Positions 1 through 10,316 of a stretch of DNA of 64,000 bases are shown one piece after another. This stretch comes from Cymbidium sinense (taxonomy: Eukaryota; Streptophyta; Magnoliopsida; Asparagales; Orchidaceae). The position numbers and the translations under genes were made by a program. Within the stretch, counting starts at the first letter, position 1, and every line of letters starts with the position of its first letter. The notes under the pieces were generated by a model. The model worked only from the letters and a program-made list of their open reading frames with translations. It had not been told where the DNA came from and ran no database searches. The stretch covers positions 57,732,266 to 57,796,265 of the forward strand of contig CM038222.1 of assembly GCA_021442155.1 (NCBI GenBank), read 5' to 3'.

Positions 1-479
1 AAAAGCATAATTCAAGAGAGCCGAATATGAACAAATATTTTAAGCTTGATTTATAAATAAGACGAATATATATATTGCCCACCTTAGAAACAAATTTTGT
101 TACATTATCTTATATTCCGATCACAATTTTTTTTCTAATAGATCTTAAGATTAAAAACAAAAGTTGGTAGCATTTCAAAATTTCAAATCCATGTACATCA
201 GTGGATTAATCACAACGAAATAAATATAAGGATGTCTCCAGCATATGGAAAGTTGTTATTGCAACAATAAAAAAGAAAAGAAAATAGTAATTACCATATA
301 AAAAAATCATCTTCAGAGTATTAGTTATGAAGATGAATCTGATGCTTAATTTGTTTTATTTATTGCGATCCTGATGCCGCATAATAAAAGATAAACTGTG
401 AAAGAAAATAATTTGTTCTCAACTAATTTGTAGTCATCGTATTCTTAAATACCCGGTTGCAGATTACGTTGGATGGCCA
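1..479. other. 3' flank of NF-YC
   Basis: AT-rich sequence downstream of the NF-YC stop codon on the minus strand. It should hold the 3' UTR and the polyadenylation site. I see no other gene here. Confidence 0.5.
355..364 (-). promoter_or_regulatory. Probable NF-YC polyadenylation signal
   Basis: Two overlapping AATAAA hexamers read on the minus strand (TTTATTTATT on the plus strand), about 115 bases past the NF-YC stop. Plant poly(A) signals are loose, so this is a plausible near-upstream element and not proof of the cleavage site. Confidence 0.4.
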
Positions 480-1232
480 CTATTTTGAATCATTCTCAGT
501 AGAATTTGTTCCATCTTTTTCTGAAGCATTGTGATCCTGTTGTTGCTGCGTAAATGATAAACCGTGAGGAACCATCTCAGGACGTCTCATATCCACCATG
601 AATGATCCGAACCTAGAAGGATCATAGAAGGAACGAATAGACTCATTCAGTTCTTCATTCTCGGGAATTGTCAGCACTCGTTCATCCCTCACCTCCTCCA
701 TCGGCACAATATCGATCAAGAAATCGAACATTTGATGCTTGGCAATGGCGGAAGAGATGTCACTTCTCTGCAAGGTCCTTCGCTTGTTGTGCTCGACCTG
801 AGACCAGGAGCGATGTGTCAGCTCGAGGATGAACATCTCGCAGGCCCTGGAGAAGAGCTCGAGCGTCTCGGCGGCAATCATCTTGACATCTTCATCGGCC
901 TTCATGATCTTCTTGATCCTAGCTAGGGGGAGGTTGTGGCTCCTGAAGTCGGTGGAGGCTTTCATCTCCTGCAGTTGGTTGGCCCAGAACATCTGAAACT
1001 GCCTATCCTGTTGCATCAAACGTTGTTGGTGCTGAAAGTGTTGACAGTTCAGAAATGGTGGAGGAAAATGATACGGAAAATGAGTGATTAACCCATTCGC
1101 CAATAGTGGTGAGTTGTTGTCCATTCGCTGGTTTGATAGGAGTGCGTTGGGAACTAGTGGAAGCTGTAATGCATCCATGGCGGTCTGTTGGGGCTGATCC
1201 ACCTCCTCTTCGATGCTATCCTGCATGATCAT
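480..1232 (-). CDS. NF-YC: Nuclear transcription factor Y subunit C (CCAAT-box binding, histone-fold)
   Basis: The 250-residue product carries the H2A-like histone fold of NF-YC at about residues 101-177. It opens with [19 protein letters not shown], continues with [14 protein letters not shown] and ENKRRTLQ-like [12 protein letters not shown], and ends with FDFLIDIVP. The family motif FWANQLQEM lies just before it (82-90). NF-YC pairs with NF-YB; the dimer enters the nucleus, joins NF-YA on CCAAT boxes or CONSTANS-type partners, and affects flowering, seed and stress programmes in plants (family knowledge). The usual AEAPVLFAKACEMF stretch reads [14 protein letters not shown] here, so this is a somewhat diverged paralogue. 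The N-terminus is Gln/Pro-rich and the C-terminus is short and polar. An in-frame TGA lies 18 bases before the chosen ATG in genomic DNA. The coding region is uninterrupted, with an intron only expected in the leader. Confidence 0.93.
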   Translation of the reverse strand: MIMQDSIEEEVDQPQQTAMDALQLPLVPNALLSNQRMDNNSPLLANGLITHFPYHFPPPFLNCQHFQHQQRLMQQDRQFQMFWANQLQEMKASTDFRSHNLPLARIKKIMKADEDVKMIAAETLELFSRACEMFILELTHRSWSQVEHNKRRTLQRSDISSAIAKHQMFDFLIDIVPMEEVRDERVLTIPENEELNESIRSFYDPSRFGSFMVDMRRPEMVPHGLSFTQQQQDHNASEKDGTNSTENDSK

Positions 1233-1715
1233 TGAATGAGGCTTGGTTCAACATTTGCTCTAATCATCAATATGATGCCAGAAATTGCTTTTTATGCTTG
1301 TATAGGATACAGGAAAGATGATTACAAGTCCTAAAGATGCAAAAAAAACTTGACAGGTAAACGAGAAAAGAGGAGGGCAAACAACATTTTCGTGGAAGGA
1401 AATGCAAATATCAAAACAATACATTTGAAAATGCAATATAACAAATCATTATAAATCACATTGTTTATAGATCTAAGCATCCCGCAAAAATAAGATGATG
1501 ATGCAAACCCCAACGATACAATCAACAGATCATCCTAAAACAGATTCTTTATAAAGTAAATAAATCAGGCAATGGCGAAACAGAAATGAAGCAATCAGCG
1601 CAGCAGACATCGATCAAATTACGGAAACAGAAAGAAGAAAGAAGGGCGAGGGAACGAATCCTTGCCTGAATCTCTTCTTCCGTCGCCATGACTGTGAAAA
1701 GCTTTCTTCTTTCGC
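1233..1715 (-). other. NF-YC 5' leader with probable intron
   Basis: Many plant NF-YC genes have an intron in the 5' UTR, and the distance from the TATA box (about 1745) to the coding ATG (1232) fits this. A GC-type donor candidate (CAG followed by GCAAGG) lies at 1665 on the minus strand, and AG acceptor candidates lie just upstream of the ATG (1242-1243 and a few bases further). Splicing at 1665 to 1242 would remove 424 bases and join the leader ATG at 1689 in frame to the main ORF, giving a slightly longer N-terminus. A GT donor near 1620 is another option. Only cDNA can decide. Confidence 0.4.
1549..1689 (-). other. Upstream ORF or first coding exon of NF-YC
   Basis: On the minus strand an ATG at 1689 opens MATEEEIQARIRSLA and runs 46 codons to TAA at 1549-1551 if unspliced. 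It lies about 55 bases downstream of a TATA box, so the main transcript probably contains it. It is either a regulatory uORF, or the first eight codons are an in-frame N-terminal exon spliced to the NF-YC coding exon. The acidic start, MATEEE, fits a real coding start. Confidence 0.35.
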
Positions 1716-1740
1716 GGTCGCTCACTGGCGAGTTTCAGGC

Positions 1741-1749
1741 TCTTTATAG
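1741..1749 (-). promoter_or_regulatory. TATA box of NF-YC promoter
   Basis: The minus strand reads CTATAAAGA, placed about 55 bases upstream of the first leader ATG and about 510 bases upstream of the NF-YC coding ATG. The CT-rich leader just downstream is typical of plant transcription start regions. Confidence 0.55.
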
Positions 1750-1807
1750 CGGTCTAAAACGCCCAAATAGAGAGAGGTTCGATACAATACACATTTAAGC
1801 TTACTTA

Positions 1808-1839
1808 TGACGTGTGGTCTCAAAGCTCTAACCACGTGG
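1808..1839. promoter_or_regulatory. G-box and ABRE-like ACGTG pair
   Basis: A perfect palindromic G-box (CCACGTGG, 1832-1839) and a second ACGTG core (TGACGTGT, 1808-1815) lie 60-100 bases upstream of the TATA box. G-boxes bind bZIP and bHLH/PIF factors, and paired ACGTG cores often give abscisic-acid response (established knowledge). The position in a core promoter makes function plausible. Confidence 0.5.
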
Positions 1840-1849
1840 CGTTATTTTA

Positions 1850-2501
1850 TTGAGGTTATACTTCCTAAAGTTTGATAGCTATCCTGCATCGGCGGAAGGA
1901 TATCAACTGCTACCATATATCCCAATGAATGAATGAATGAACGGTGGATTCTTGCTGCCACGCTTGCGAACTGGAAATAGTATAATATAGTTGTCCGAGT
2001 CTGCGGTGTGTGTACGCAGGTTTGAATATATATTATTTTAGTAAATATAAGCAACGAACAAAAATATTTTCTTAACAAGTTTGAAATGTTTTTGTTTATA
2101 AGATAATTTTTGAATGTTTTAAAATTGTATTTTGAGATATATATAAAATTAATTAAAATTTTTGTTATTTTGATTTTAAAATAAAATAATAGTTTTAAAA
2201 TTTATTCAATCGAAATTTTTTATATATAGCGTTAAGATGTAGTTGAAGTTCTGAGCCACTAAATTTATTTTATAATACATGAAAACATATATAAATTTTA
2301 ATTGATTAACTATATATAATGTATTCTTAAACTAAATTTTATGATTAAATTTAATAATTATAATGGAATGATTTCTTAAAGAATTAAGTGGCTCATATGA
2401 TAGAATTAAATATATTCAGTTTGTTTTGGACCCTCTAAATTATCTCTTCTACATTATGCTTTGATTCGGACAACAAAATTTTGCATTTAATATATTCAAT
2501 T

Positions 2502-2569
<68 letters not shown>

Positions 2570-2739
2570 TGTTATAATAAAATTTTAATTCTTATGCAAT
2601 ATATGATCTCTTGGATAATTAAAGTATTAACTTTTCTAGCCTTATCATATGGGTTTTCTTTTTCACATTAAGTTAGATTAATCGTGTACCTATAACAAAA
2701 ATGATCAAACAAATTTATTTTATGATACATAGAAATCAA
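1850..2739. other. AT-rich intergenic spacer
   Basis: Between the NF-YC promoter and the first LTR there is low-GC sequence with no believable coding region. It ends at the Tat-A LTR start. The five bases before that start (ATCAA, 2735-2739) would be one half of a target duplication; the other half is not in the window. Confidence 0.5.
2507..2562. repeat. (TA)n microsatellite
   Basis: About 28 uninterrupted TA units followed by a short AC run. Probably length-variable. Confidence 0.95.
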
Positions 2740-3719
2740 TGTTGACCTCAATGTATAATACATAAACCGAGTCAAGCTCACCAGACAAATTTGACAGGCT
2801 TCGGATGCGATATCACACAAATCAAAGTTAAAATACACTAGACATCACTGAAATTGGTTCAAACGATCACCGATTGACGAACGGACTTCGTCATTGCGTT
2901 CAGAACATTGAAATTGATCAAAATATACATATTGCATAATCTGACAGTCGACCGATCGAGAGATCGAGTCGTCAATACACTAATGCGCATATCAGAGTTG
3001 GGAGGCTGCGACGATGCCCAAACAACTCCGTTTGTGAAATTAATCATCTCATTAGCGTCAAAACTTTGAAACCTGTCAAATGAGACTGTTTGCGCTCAAT
3101 TCAGACGAGTCTACGTGAGTATTGAGTGAGCAGAAGTGATGACGTGCAATTTTGAATTAAAATTGATCTAATCCATCGTCGAATGGAACCAAACGATCTC
3201 TGATCGTGAAACGGACTGTGTCATTGCATCTGGAACGTTGAAATTACCTAGAATAGATATCCAATTTAACTAAGGTTATCGTACTTAAAATTTCATCAAA
3301 ATTATCACGTATTTTAAGATAAATCCATCTAATTTTCTCTTAATCGCATCCAATCAATACTTTGAAACTAGTAGCCGTCTATTTCCATGCCTCCACCTCT
3401 CATTCAACTAGTAATAAACTGTCACGTATACCCATCCATGTGAGCTGGTGAACCCGTCGGCCATCAAAGGCCTCCTTCCAGCCGAACCGATAGGGGGCTT
3501 CCTCTTTTCGCAACTCACGGTTCTTTCTCATTGCCAATCGCACAAGCCCTCTCATCACTTAACTATGTTGAACTCCCCTCCATTCTCCCTACCACCGAAA
3601 TGGAGAGAAAACCCGAGCCTCCCTCTTTATCCCAATCGAAACGAGCTCTCCATCCCGTTCGTTTCATCCGTCCCATTCGTCCAGCACGCGAAGAAGGCAA
3701 CGAACGCAGAGAGCCAGTT
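2740..3719 (+). mobile_element. Tat-A 5' LTR, left part
   Basis: Begins TGTTGACCTCA and aligns over its whole length with 13267 to about 14228, the start of the 3' LTR. Shared blocks include the stretch from the AAACCGAG/AAGCCGAG segment near the start to the CCCGTTCG segment near 3655/14161. The copy is interrupted at 3720 by a nested gypsy element and resumes at 7076. Start motif and direct repeat together support an LTR. Confidence 0.75.
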
Positions 3720-4445
3720 TGATATGTACCCAGACAAAGCTACAAACATCAATAGCACAAGAGAAAGAAAAAACCCATCTTGGCTAAAAGACTTTGTCCA
3801 ATAAAACTAACAAAATAAATACAAACCCGCGGCAACAAAACCAAAAGCCAGCATAGCAGATCGGACAACTATCAACAAGCTATGAAAACACAAGAAGAAA
3901 TCAAGATCCTGCAAGATCAGACAACTACACCAACAAGATAACAGAATAATAAAAAACTGTGCAAGAAGATCAAGATCTAGAGAATAGAAACATGTAAAGC
4001 AAGAATATAACAAACAAATCTAACAGAAAATAGTTAGATCTACTAAAATTTAAAGAAACTAGGGCTATAAATAAGCCTTATAAAAGACAGCAAACCAAGC
4101 AATAAAAATTTTGATTCTCTGCCTCTTCTTCTTCGTCTTCATCTTCTTCTTCTCCCGAAGTCTTCTTCCCTCTGGAACGGCTTTCTTCCCTCAACGAAGA
4201 AACCCTAAATCCCCCTCCTGAGTTTCCCCTCTCCCTCTCAGCGCCTTCCAAAGAAGTTTACGGTCGCTCGAAGAGCTGAATACCCCTTTCTAATCCATCC
4301 TCGATAAGAGAAGCGTTTATTCCTCAGGAAGATTCATCCAACGATCTTTAGCATGACTCGAAGCATCCAATCCACGGCTAAGGTTAAATCCCGTGGCAAT
4401 CCTTCCTAAGCCAATCCAAAGGCTGAGATAAATCGGGTCATATCA
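3720..4445 (+). repeat. 5' LTR of nested gypsy element
   Basis: Bounded by TGATATG at the left and CATATCA at the right, a 7-base terminal inverted repeat with the canonical TG...CA ends. The length is 726 bases. A CT-rich stretch (about 4115-4250) near the right side looks like leader or U5 sequence. No second copy remains in the window. Confidence 0.75.
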
Positions 4446-4446
4446 T

Positions 4447-4464
4447 TGGTGCTCTCGTTGAGAT
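4447..4464 (+). promoter_or_regulatory. Primer binding site of nested gypsy element
   Basis: TGGTGCTCTCGTTGAGAT starts one base after the LTR end. This fits a site complementary to a tRNA 3' end finishing in CCA. I cannot name the tRNA with certainty. Confidence 0.5.
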
Positions 4465-4477
4465 CCTGCAAGAAACA

Positions 4478-5498
4478 ATGGCAGAAGGCACAAGACATGC
4501 AATAAAAACTTTGGAAGAATGTGTGGGAAGATTGAATAAAAATGATGAACAGATGACATCAATCACCATTATCTTGAATGAAGTATCAAGAAGATTATCA
4601 GCCATTGAAGATAAGCTGGAAAAATTAATTCAAGAACAACAACTAGGAAGTAAAGAATCACAGGTATGTAACTCTAATCCTGTAGAATTTACTCCTCAAA
4701 TTAAATCCTACAATCAAAATTCAAGACCAGTTAAGGTAGACATGCCTAGATTTAATGGAGAGAACTCAAAAGGTTGGTTATTCAAGGCCGATCAATTCTT
4801 CCAGTATTATAACCTGTCAGAAGAACAAAAATTCATCATAGCATCAGTTTACATGGATGGACCTGCTCTAAGCTGGTTCTAATGGATGCACCTCAATAAA
4901 TAACTACATTCTTGACAAAATTTCAAAGAACAGGTTATACAAAGATTTGGACCTTTAGTATACAGAGATTTAAGGGGAGAATTAGCCAAATTACAGCAAA
5001 AAATAATAGTGAAAGACTTTTATAATGAATTTGAAGAATTGGCTAACCAAATTTCAGGAATTCCTCCTGAATTCCTCCAAAGTTGCTTTGAACGACCAAG
5101 ACATTAAAAGGGAAGTCAGAGCATTACAACCAACTTCATTACAACAAACCTTCCAACTAGCAAAATTAATGGAAGACAGACTAGCAGATGATGTTTTTAT
5201 AGGAAGAACCTCACGTTTCAACCAAACAACCTCAATGTAACAATAGCAGACATTACTTCCCACTCCAGCTATGCCAAGTCATAACAACAGCAATAACAAC
5301 AAACCAAGTATATCAATCCAGAGACTTACACCAACACAGTTAGAAGAAAGAAAGAAAAAGGGATTATGTTTTAACTGTGATGAGAAATACCATAGGGGCC
5401 ACACATGTAAATCAAAGCTATTTGTACTCATGGCGGTCAATGATGATCAGGATTACAACCTACACCAAGAAAGCCACCAAAAAAATCTGTTAATATAA
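4478..5498 (+). pseudogene. Gag of nested gypsy element (broken)
   Basis: Starts MAEGTRHAIKTLEE about 13 bases after the PBS. An N-terminal coiled-coil-like stretch (LNEVSRRLSAIEDKLEKLIQEQQ) is followed by the retrotransposon gag core around FNGENSKGWLFKADQFF...GPALSWF. A CCHC zinc knuckle (C-x2-C-x4-H-x4-C, CFNCDEKYHRGHTC) lies at about 5367-5408. TAA stops at about 4880, 4902 and 5238 sit where Gln is expected, and there is at least one frameshift near 4915. Gag would form the virus-like particle and bind the RNA. This copy cannot make it. Confidence 0.85.
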
Positions 5499-5529
5499 GA
5501 AGATATTCCAGAAATTAGCTTCAATATTC

Positions 5530-7070
5530 TGTGTCGGGTCAACTGAGGACATTACGTTTACAAGGGATGATTGGTAATAAACAAGTTCAAGTACCGATGG
5601 ATGCTTTTTTATATAGCTAAAAGCTAACCAAGTTCATAGAACACACAGTCACACCTGCATCTTTTTTTAAAGTATTAGTAGGAAATGGGGAGACTCTCCA
5701 ATGCTCAGAAGTTTTCTCTAACATACCTATCCAATTACAAGGATATAAATTCATAACAGACTATTACCTACTGCCTATGTAAGGAGCGGATGTAGTTTTA
5801 GGTGTGCAATGGCTAGAGCAACTGAGAGAATGCACCACAGATTACAGGAAACTAACTATGAAATTCAGATATAATGACACAACAGTACAATTGCAAGGAG
5901 ATACAGCTTCAAATGTGGAAAGCATTACCTCACATCAGTTTACAAAGCTGCAAAACAAGGATGAGATAGCATCCTACTTACAAATCAGAGAAGTATCAAA
6001 GCTGACAGACTCCATAACAAGAGAATTCAACAGCCTACCTGCAAATAAAAAATAAGTATTACATCAGTATCAAGACTTATTTCAAGCACCATCAGACTTA
6101 CCTCCTAGAAGGGATATTGATCATCACATTAACCTACAAACTGGCACTCAACCAATAAAGGTTAAAAGTTATAGAAATCCACATTTTTAGAAGATAGAAA
6201 TTGAAAAATTAATCAAGGAGATGTTGGCTACAGGGATAATAAGATAGAGCACTAGCCCTTTCTCTTCACCAACCTTATTAATAAAAAAAAGATGGGACTT
6301 AGAGATTCTGTGTAGATTATAGGGCACTAAACAAAATCACCATCCCTGATAGATTTCCCATTCCAACTCCAGAGAAATTAATGGATGAATTACAAGGAGC
6401 AACTATTTTTTCCAAGTTAGATTTAAGTTCAGGGTATCACCAAATAAGAATAGCAGAGGAGGATATATACAAAACAACCTTTAGAACACATGAAGGACAC
6501 TATGAATTCATAGCCATGCCATTTAGGCTAACAAATGCACCCTCAACCTTCCAAGCCATGATGAATACAGTACTTAAACCATTCCTAAGAAGATTTGTGT
6601 TAGTATTCTTTGATGATATTCTAATATACAGCTCCACCATGGAGCAACATCAACAACACCTACAAGCAGTTCTGGAAAAATTGAAACAAAATGCATTGTT
6701 TATCAAACCATCCAAATGCTCATTCATCCAGGAAAGAATAGAATACTTAGGGCATATATTATCAGCCCAAGGAATAGAAGTTGTTCCAAAAAAATTGAAG
6801 CAGTATAAGTACGGCCAGCCCCAACTTCAGTAAAACAGTTAAGAGGATTCCTGGGTTTAATAGGATATTATAGAAAATTTGTAAGACAATATGCAGCAAT
6901 TGATGCACCATTAACATCACTCTTAACTAAATAGTAATTTCAGTGGTCAGAAAAAACTCAAAAGGCATTCATACATCTAAAAGAAGCTATGGTATCCTTA
7001 CCTGTATTAGCATTTCCAAATTTTTTCATGCCTTTCATTATAAAAATTGATGCTTTAGGTACTACAATAG
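5530..7070 (+). pseudogene. Protease and reverse transcriptase of nested gypsy element (broken)
   Basis: The protease region (about 5550-5830) ends with the family block GADVVLGVQWLEQL. Its active-site motif, normally an Asp-Ser/Thr-Gly triplet, is not recognisable: the corresponding place reads MDAFLYS followed by a stop. Reverse transcriptase runs from about 6070. It includes the fingers motif, the palm block [31 protein letters not shown] and the catalytic [10 protein letters not shown] (about 6608-6637, aspartates present). The connection block [18 protein letters not shown] leads into the start of RNase H, where the element stops. Stops at about 6188 and 6244 replace expected Gln codons. 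Frameshifts lie near 6290 and 6800. Confidence 0.88.
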
Positions 7071-7075
7071 GACGA

Positions 7076-8056
7076 TGAATCATGAAATCAAGGAGCTCAT
7101 TAATGATATGTTATGAAGACGATAAAACTTGTTAAGGAAGTCATGAATATGGGAGGTTTTGAATAAGCTTCATGTGCATATCATAACATAACATCCAACT
7201 TCAACTCAAGTACTTTAAGATTTGGCAATGATGCCTATTTGAAATGAATGTTCACATGAAGGAATTCTGCAATATCAGAGGCTAAATCAAAAAGAGAAAA
7301 AGTATCGAAGACTATGATATAAATTTACGTGCATATGAGTTTGGAATATTCAATGGTCTTTCATAAAATGAAAGAATTCATTAATGATATATTATGAAAG
7401 CTATATGACCCATTAAGAAAATCATGAATAGGAGAGACTATAACCCGTATGCTTCTTAATGACTCTATACCTTGAGTTGTTAATCATAGGGTGCACTTGA
7501 TAGTGCAAAAAACCCTCTATTAGCTAAGGTGGTCTTAAGATTGTCTCCTTAGATAGACACAACCCTAGTTCTACAAAATTCCCTTGAACGATGTAACCCA
7601 TGGCTGTTGATAAAGATCCGTCGGTCAGGTTGGGTTGACTACTTCCTCTAACTAAGTAGACTAGGGACCACAATAGCTTGGGATGACGGGACCATGGGAT
7701 CTTGATCGGGCGCATCATCGTTCTCCCAACCATCCACTTCAAATTAAAGAATGATGAGTTTCACAAATCTAAATTCTAAAATTCCACATGCTTATACTAT
7801 ATGCTATGCATTTAGCGATTTAATGACTTGCCTTAATTAAAAGTTCTCTCTTAGCATTGAGAGGGGTAACTAACTATAGGTTCTTACGCCTATAAGAAAC
7901 CTAGAACCAGATTTAAATTTTTCACAAAATGAGGGTGAAATATCTAGGGTAGTGTCTTATCTACTATTCCATCTACCTTCTAAAGATTTGATCTATATTA
8001 AATCATACTCTTTTAATTGAGAGGTCGATAGCAAATTTTCAAAGCCCATAGATTTT
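7076..8056 (+). mobile_element. Tat-A 5' LTR, right part
   Basis: Two blocks match the 3' LTR: 7076 to about 7430 with 15552 to about 15900, and about 7440-7590 with about 17470-17600. The roughly 1.5 kb between these blocks in the 3' LTR is absent here. From about 7600 to 8056 the sequence has no partner in the window because the 3' LTR is cut at 17605. The end reads CCCATAGATTTT and is followed directly by the PBS. Confidence 0.7.
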
Positions 8057-8074
8057 TGGCGGCTCCATTGGGAA
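8057..8074 (+). promoter_or_regulatory. Primer binding site of Tat-A
   Basis: TGGCGGCTCCATTGGGAA immediately follows the 5' LTR. It is a variant of TGGCGACTCCGCTGGGGA, the PBS found in the giant element at 43208. Ogre/Tat elements are known to use a tRNA-Arg primer (from memory). The tRNA identity here is inferred from that. Confidence 0.65.
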
Positions 8075-9780
8075 CATGTTTCTCTTTTCATCTTTGGCTA
8101 GTCGAATTTGAGCTATAATAGTAGTAGAGCATGATAATAATTGAAATCTAAAATCAATTATCAATGAAATTAAATTGAAATCAAACATATTCTTATGACT
8201 AATTTGTTTGTTCTCTATATCAGTTCACTCTATTGTATATCTGCATTATGAAAGTGTGAGATGATACATCAATTATTGACTACTAATCCCCATCTCTCAT
8301 TTGTAAAGATGGATCTTCAAAGCACACCGTTCATCATGCAGCTAGGTTGCAGAGCCAACATTCGTCTAGCTAATGTTGTAATCAATATTGAAAATGTTAG
8401 AGCTACCATACAATTTGATAGTGTAAACTTCTCAGCTATCATCGCTGCAAAGAATCCTCTACATGATGCACCTACATATTGTACACACTAATCTGTGTCG
8501 CGGAGGAGAATGACTGGAATGGTCACTATTACTATTGAGGTTCCTCGAAAGAGACCCTCTATATTCGAAATATTAGGTTATTCTGAGGCCCTGGTCATGA
8601 AAAGTACCATCACTGGGTAGAAAACTTCAGTCATACCTGTGAATGCGACCACTATGCAAGTTAAACTTTTTGCACTACAAAGGCATGATGCTGAAGCCTC
8701 CTCTTCTAGAGGAAAATTGAGTAAAATAGAAGAAATGCTGAACTGTGAGTTCAACAGTTGCTACTTGAATCATTAGCCATGTGACCAAACTTGTTCTCAG
8801 AAGTGAGTGCTCCCGCTCAGAATAAGTTTAAAAACCTCAAGTGGGTGAAAAGGAGCAGCTCTACTAGTGATATCAAACAATCATTCTAAGGGCAACGACA
8901 CCAAGCTATAACCCCACATAAGAGGCATCTCGAGACTCTGTCCTACAGAGTGCACAAGGTGCTAAAAGTTATCAAAGAGAATGATCTTATAAAGAAAAAG
9001 TATCAAGGCTCGATTATTAGAGAAAATGAAAAAGCTTCACTAAAAAGGCTAATTTTAGTGTGTAATGCTCAAGATCATCCTAAGCAATTTTTGCATGGTG
9101 CATATCGAGACGTGACACCTGAACCGCATGTTCGAGAATCTGCTACCGAAAGGTCCCGGCAAAAAGAAAAATAAACATAGAGGCAGAAGCCTCTAGAAGA
9201 AGTAACGATGCAAAAGCTTTTTCATCTGGGAGCAAGCTAACCTAAAGGCAGTAAATAAAGAGAAATGCTAAATTGTATGCTCAACACCCATTATTCAAAC
9301 AGAAAATTGTACAACAAGCTGTGGAACCATAAGCGAGTGTTCTAACCCATAACAGGTTTGACAGCCTAAGATGGGTAAAGCGAAATAACTTTGCTAGTTA
9401 AATCAAATAGTCTTTCTAGACCTGATAGCATCAGGTTCTAGCTTCTCCAATGAGAAAACTTAAAACCGTATATACAAGAGTGCATCAGGTCCTCAAAGTT
9501 GTTAAGCAGAAAGGACTGATGAAAAGAAAATATCAAGGTCTTGTCATCAAGAAGGCTAGAGTTGCTCCTCCAAGGAGACCTCCTCCTACAACCTGGATAA
9601 AATGTCAACCAATTCAAGTCCCACATGGTAAGCATAGAGGTGTGACACTTTGACCACTGGTCTAAGAATCCGTCGTCGAAAGGTCCCAGTAAAAAGGTAA
9701 GCAAATTTGGAGGCCAAAGCCTCGAAGTGAAACTACCTTAAAGAAAGATAATAACGTGACATTTGGACTGTACTCCCACA
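8075..9780 (+). mobile_element. Tat-A interior: leader and unassigned coding remnants
   Basis: No gag, protease or polymerase motif can be found here. A 76-codon open stretch at 8261-8491 (MIHQLLTTNPHLSFVKMD...) is unassigned. Two related stretches (8950-9174 and 9450-9653) share the pattern VHKVLKVIKENDLIKKKYQG / VHQVLKVVKQKGLMKRKYQG and come from a tandem duplication. Ogre elements carry an ORF of unknown function before gag, and these pieces could be remnants of one, but that is inference. The core of gag-pol must have been deleted near 9720-9785. Confidence 0.45.
8680..9710 (+). repeat. Tandem duplication, two units of about 530 bases
   Basis: Unit 1 (about 8680-9180) and unit 2 (about 9215-9710) share ordered blocks: AGAAATGCTGAACTGT/AGAAATGCTAAATTGT, the GTGCACAAGGTGCT/GTGCATCAGGTCCT block, and the closing segment with GAAAGGTCCC near 9150 and 9678. 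The offset is about 531 bases. The units are strongly diverged. Confidence 0.65.
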
Positions 9781-9784
9781 AAAT

Positions 9785-10218
9785 CAACTTCTTATGCATC
9801 AGTGTCTGGAGCTGAAGTAGCTCTGCCACTTGAAGTCAAACTACCTTCACTCCGAGTAGCAGTTCAATACAATCTTACTCAAGATGAGAATGCCTATCTA
9901 TGGATGGAAGAGCTTGATGTGCTTGAAGTTGTTAGACTCTAAGCTCAGCAAAATTTGGAAATCTACTAAGTGAGGATGTCCAAAGCATTCGATCATATGG
10001 TGTATCCTCGAACCTTTCAAGAATGTGAATCAGTCCTGGTGCTGAGAAGACCAATTAACCCTCACCATAAAATAGGCGGTAAATTTGAGCCTAATTTGAA
10101 AGGTCCCTTCTCTATTGAAAAGGTATATCAGGGAGGATCCTACCAGCATATCGATTTCAAAGGTAAAAGGCAAATGATGCCAATCAATGGTCAATATCTA
10201 AAAAAATATTATACATAA
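9785..10218 (+). pseudogene. Integrase C-terminus of Tat-A
   Basis: Translation gives SGAEVALPLEVKLPSLRV, then a spacer, then VLVLRRPINPHHKIGGKFEPNLKGPFSIEKV and a final LKKYYT before TAA. This is the C-terminal part of a Tat/Ogre integrase, including the GPY/F-type module (GPFSIEKVYQGGSYQ). It matches the giant element's integrase end at 54170-54368 (KMGGKFEPTWEDPYVIEKACQGGSYQ...LKKYYP). The zinc-binding and DDE catalytic parts are missing. Stops at about 9942 and 9967 replace probable Gln. Confidence 0.85.
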
Positions 10219-10316
10219 AAGTATAATTAAATGAATATCGTACTTAAGCCTTTCATAAGTTTTACTTAGAAATTCTTTTATAATACAAGAATGTATTTTC
10301 AAAATAAAGCAAACAT

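Larger units (their letters stand above)
3720..7075 (+). mobile_element. Nested Ty3/gypsy retrotransposon, 3'-truncated
   Basis: One LTR (3720-4445), a PBS-like site, gag with zinc knuckle, protease remnant and reverse transcriptase, ending abruptly within the RNase H region at about 7070. The 3' part of pol and the 3' LTR are missing. It sits inside the Tat-A LTR, and the sequence on its right (7076 on) matches the Tat-A 3' LTR from 15552. About 1.3 kb of host LTR was therefore lost with the element's 3' half. CAGTT (3715-3719) is the presumed left target-site copy. The gag and zinc-knuckle style (CFNCDEKYHRGHTC) and LGVQWL after the protease suggest a chromovirus, but no chromodomain can be seen because the end is gone. 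Confidence 0.85.

Noticed and set aside
1842..2078. 78-codon minus-strand frame upstream of NF-YC
   Set aside because: AT-rich spacer, no homology recognised, and overlaps the promoter region.
3448..3804. 118-codon open reading frame near the left end of Tat-A
   Set aside because: It crosses the gypsy insertion point at 3720, and the homologous stretch near 13950-14230 does not keep the frame.
7076..8056. TGAATCATG at 7076 and 15552 as the start of a separate LTR element
   Set aside because: Matching blocks (2740-3719 and 13267-14228) precede both in the same order, and the gypsy element lies between them in the left copy. One large LTR explains all blocks better.
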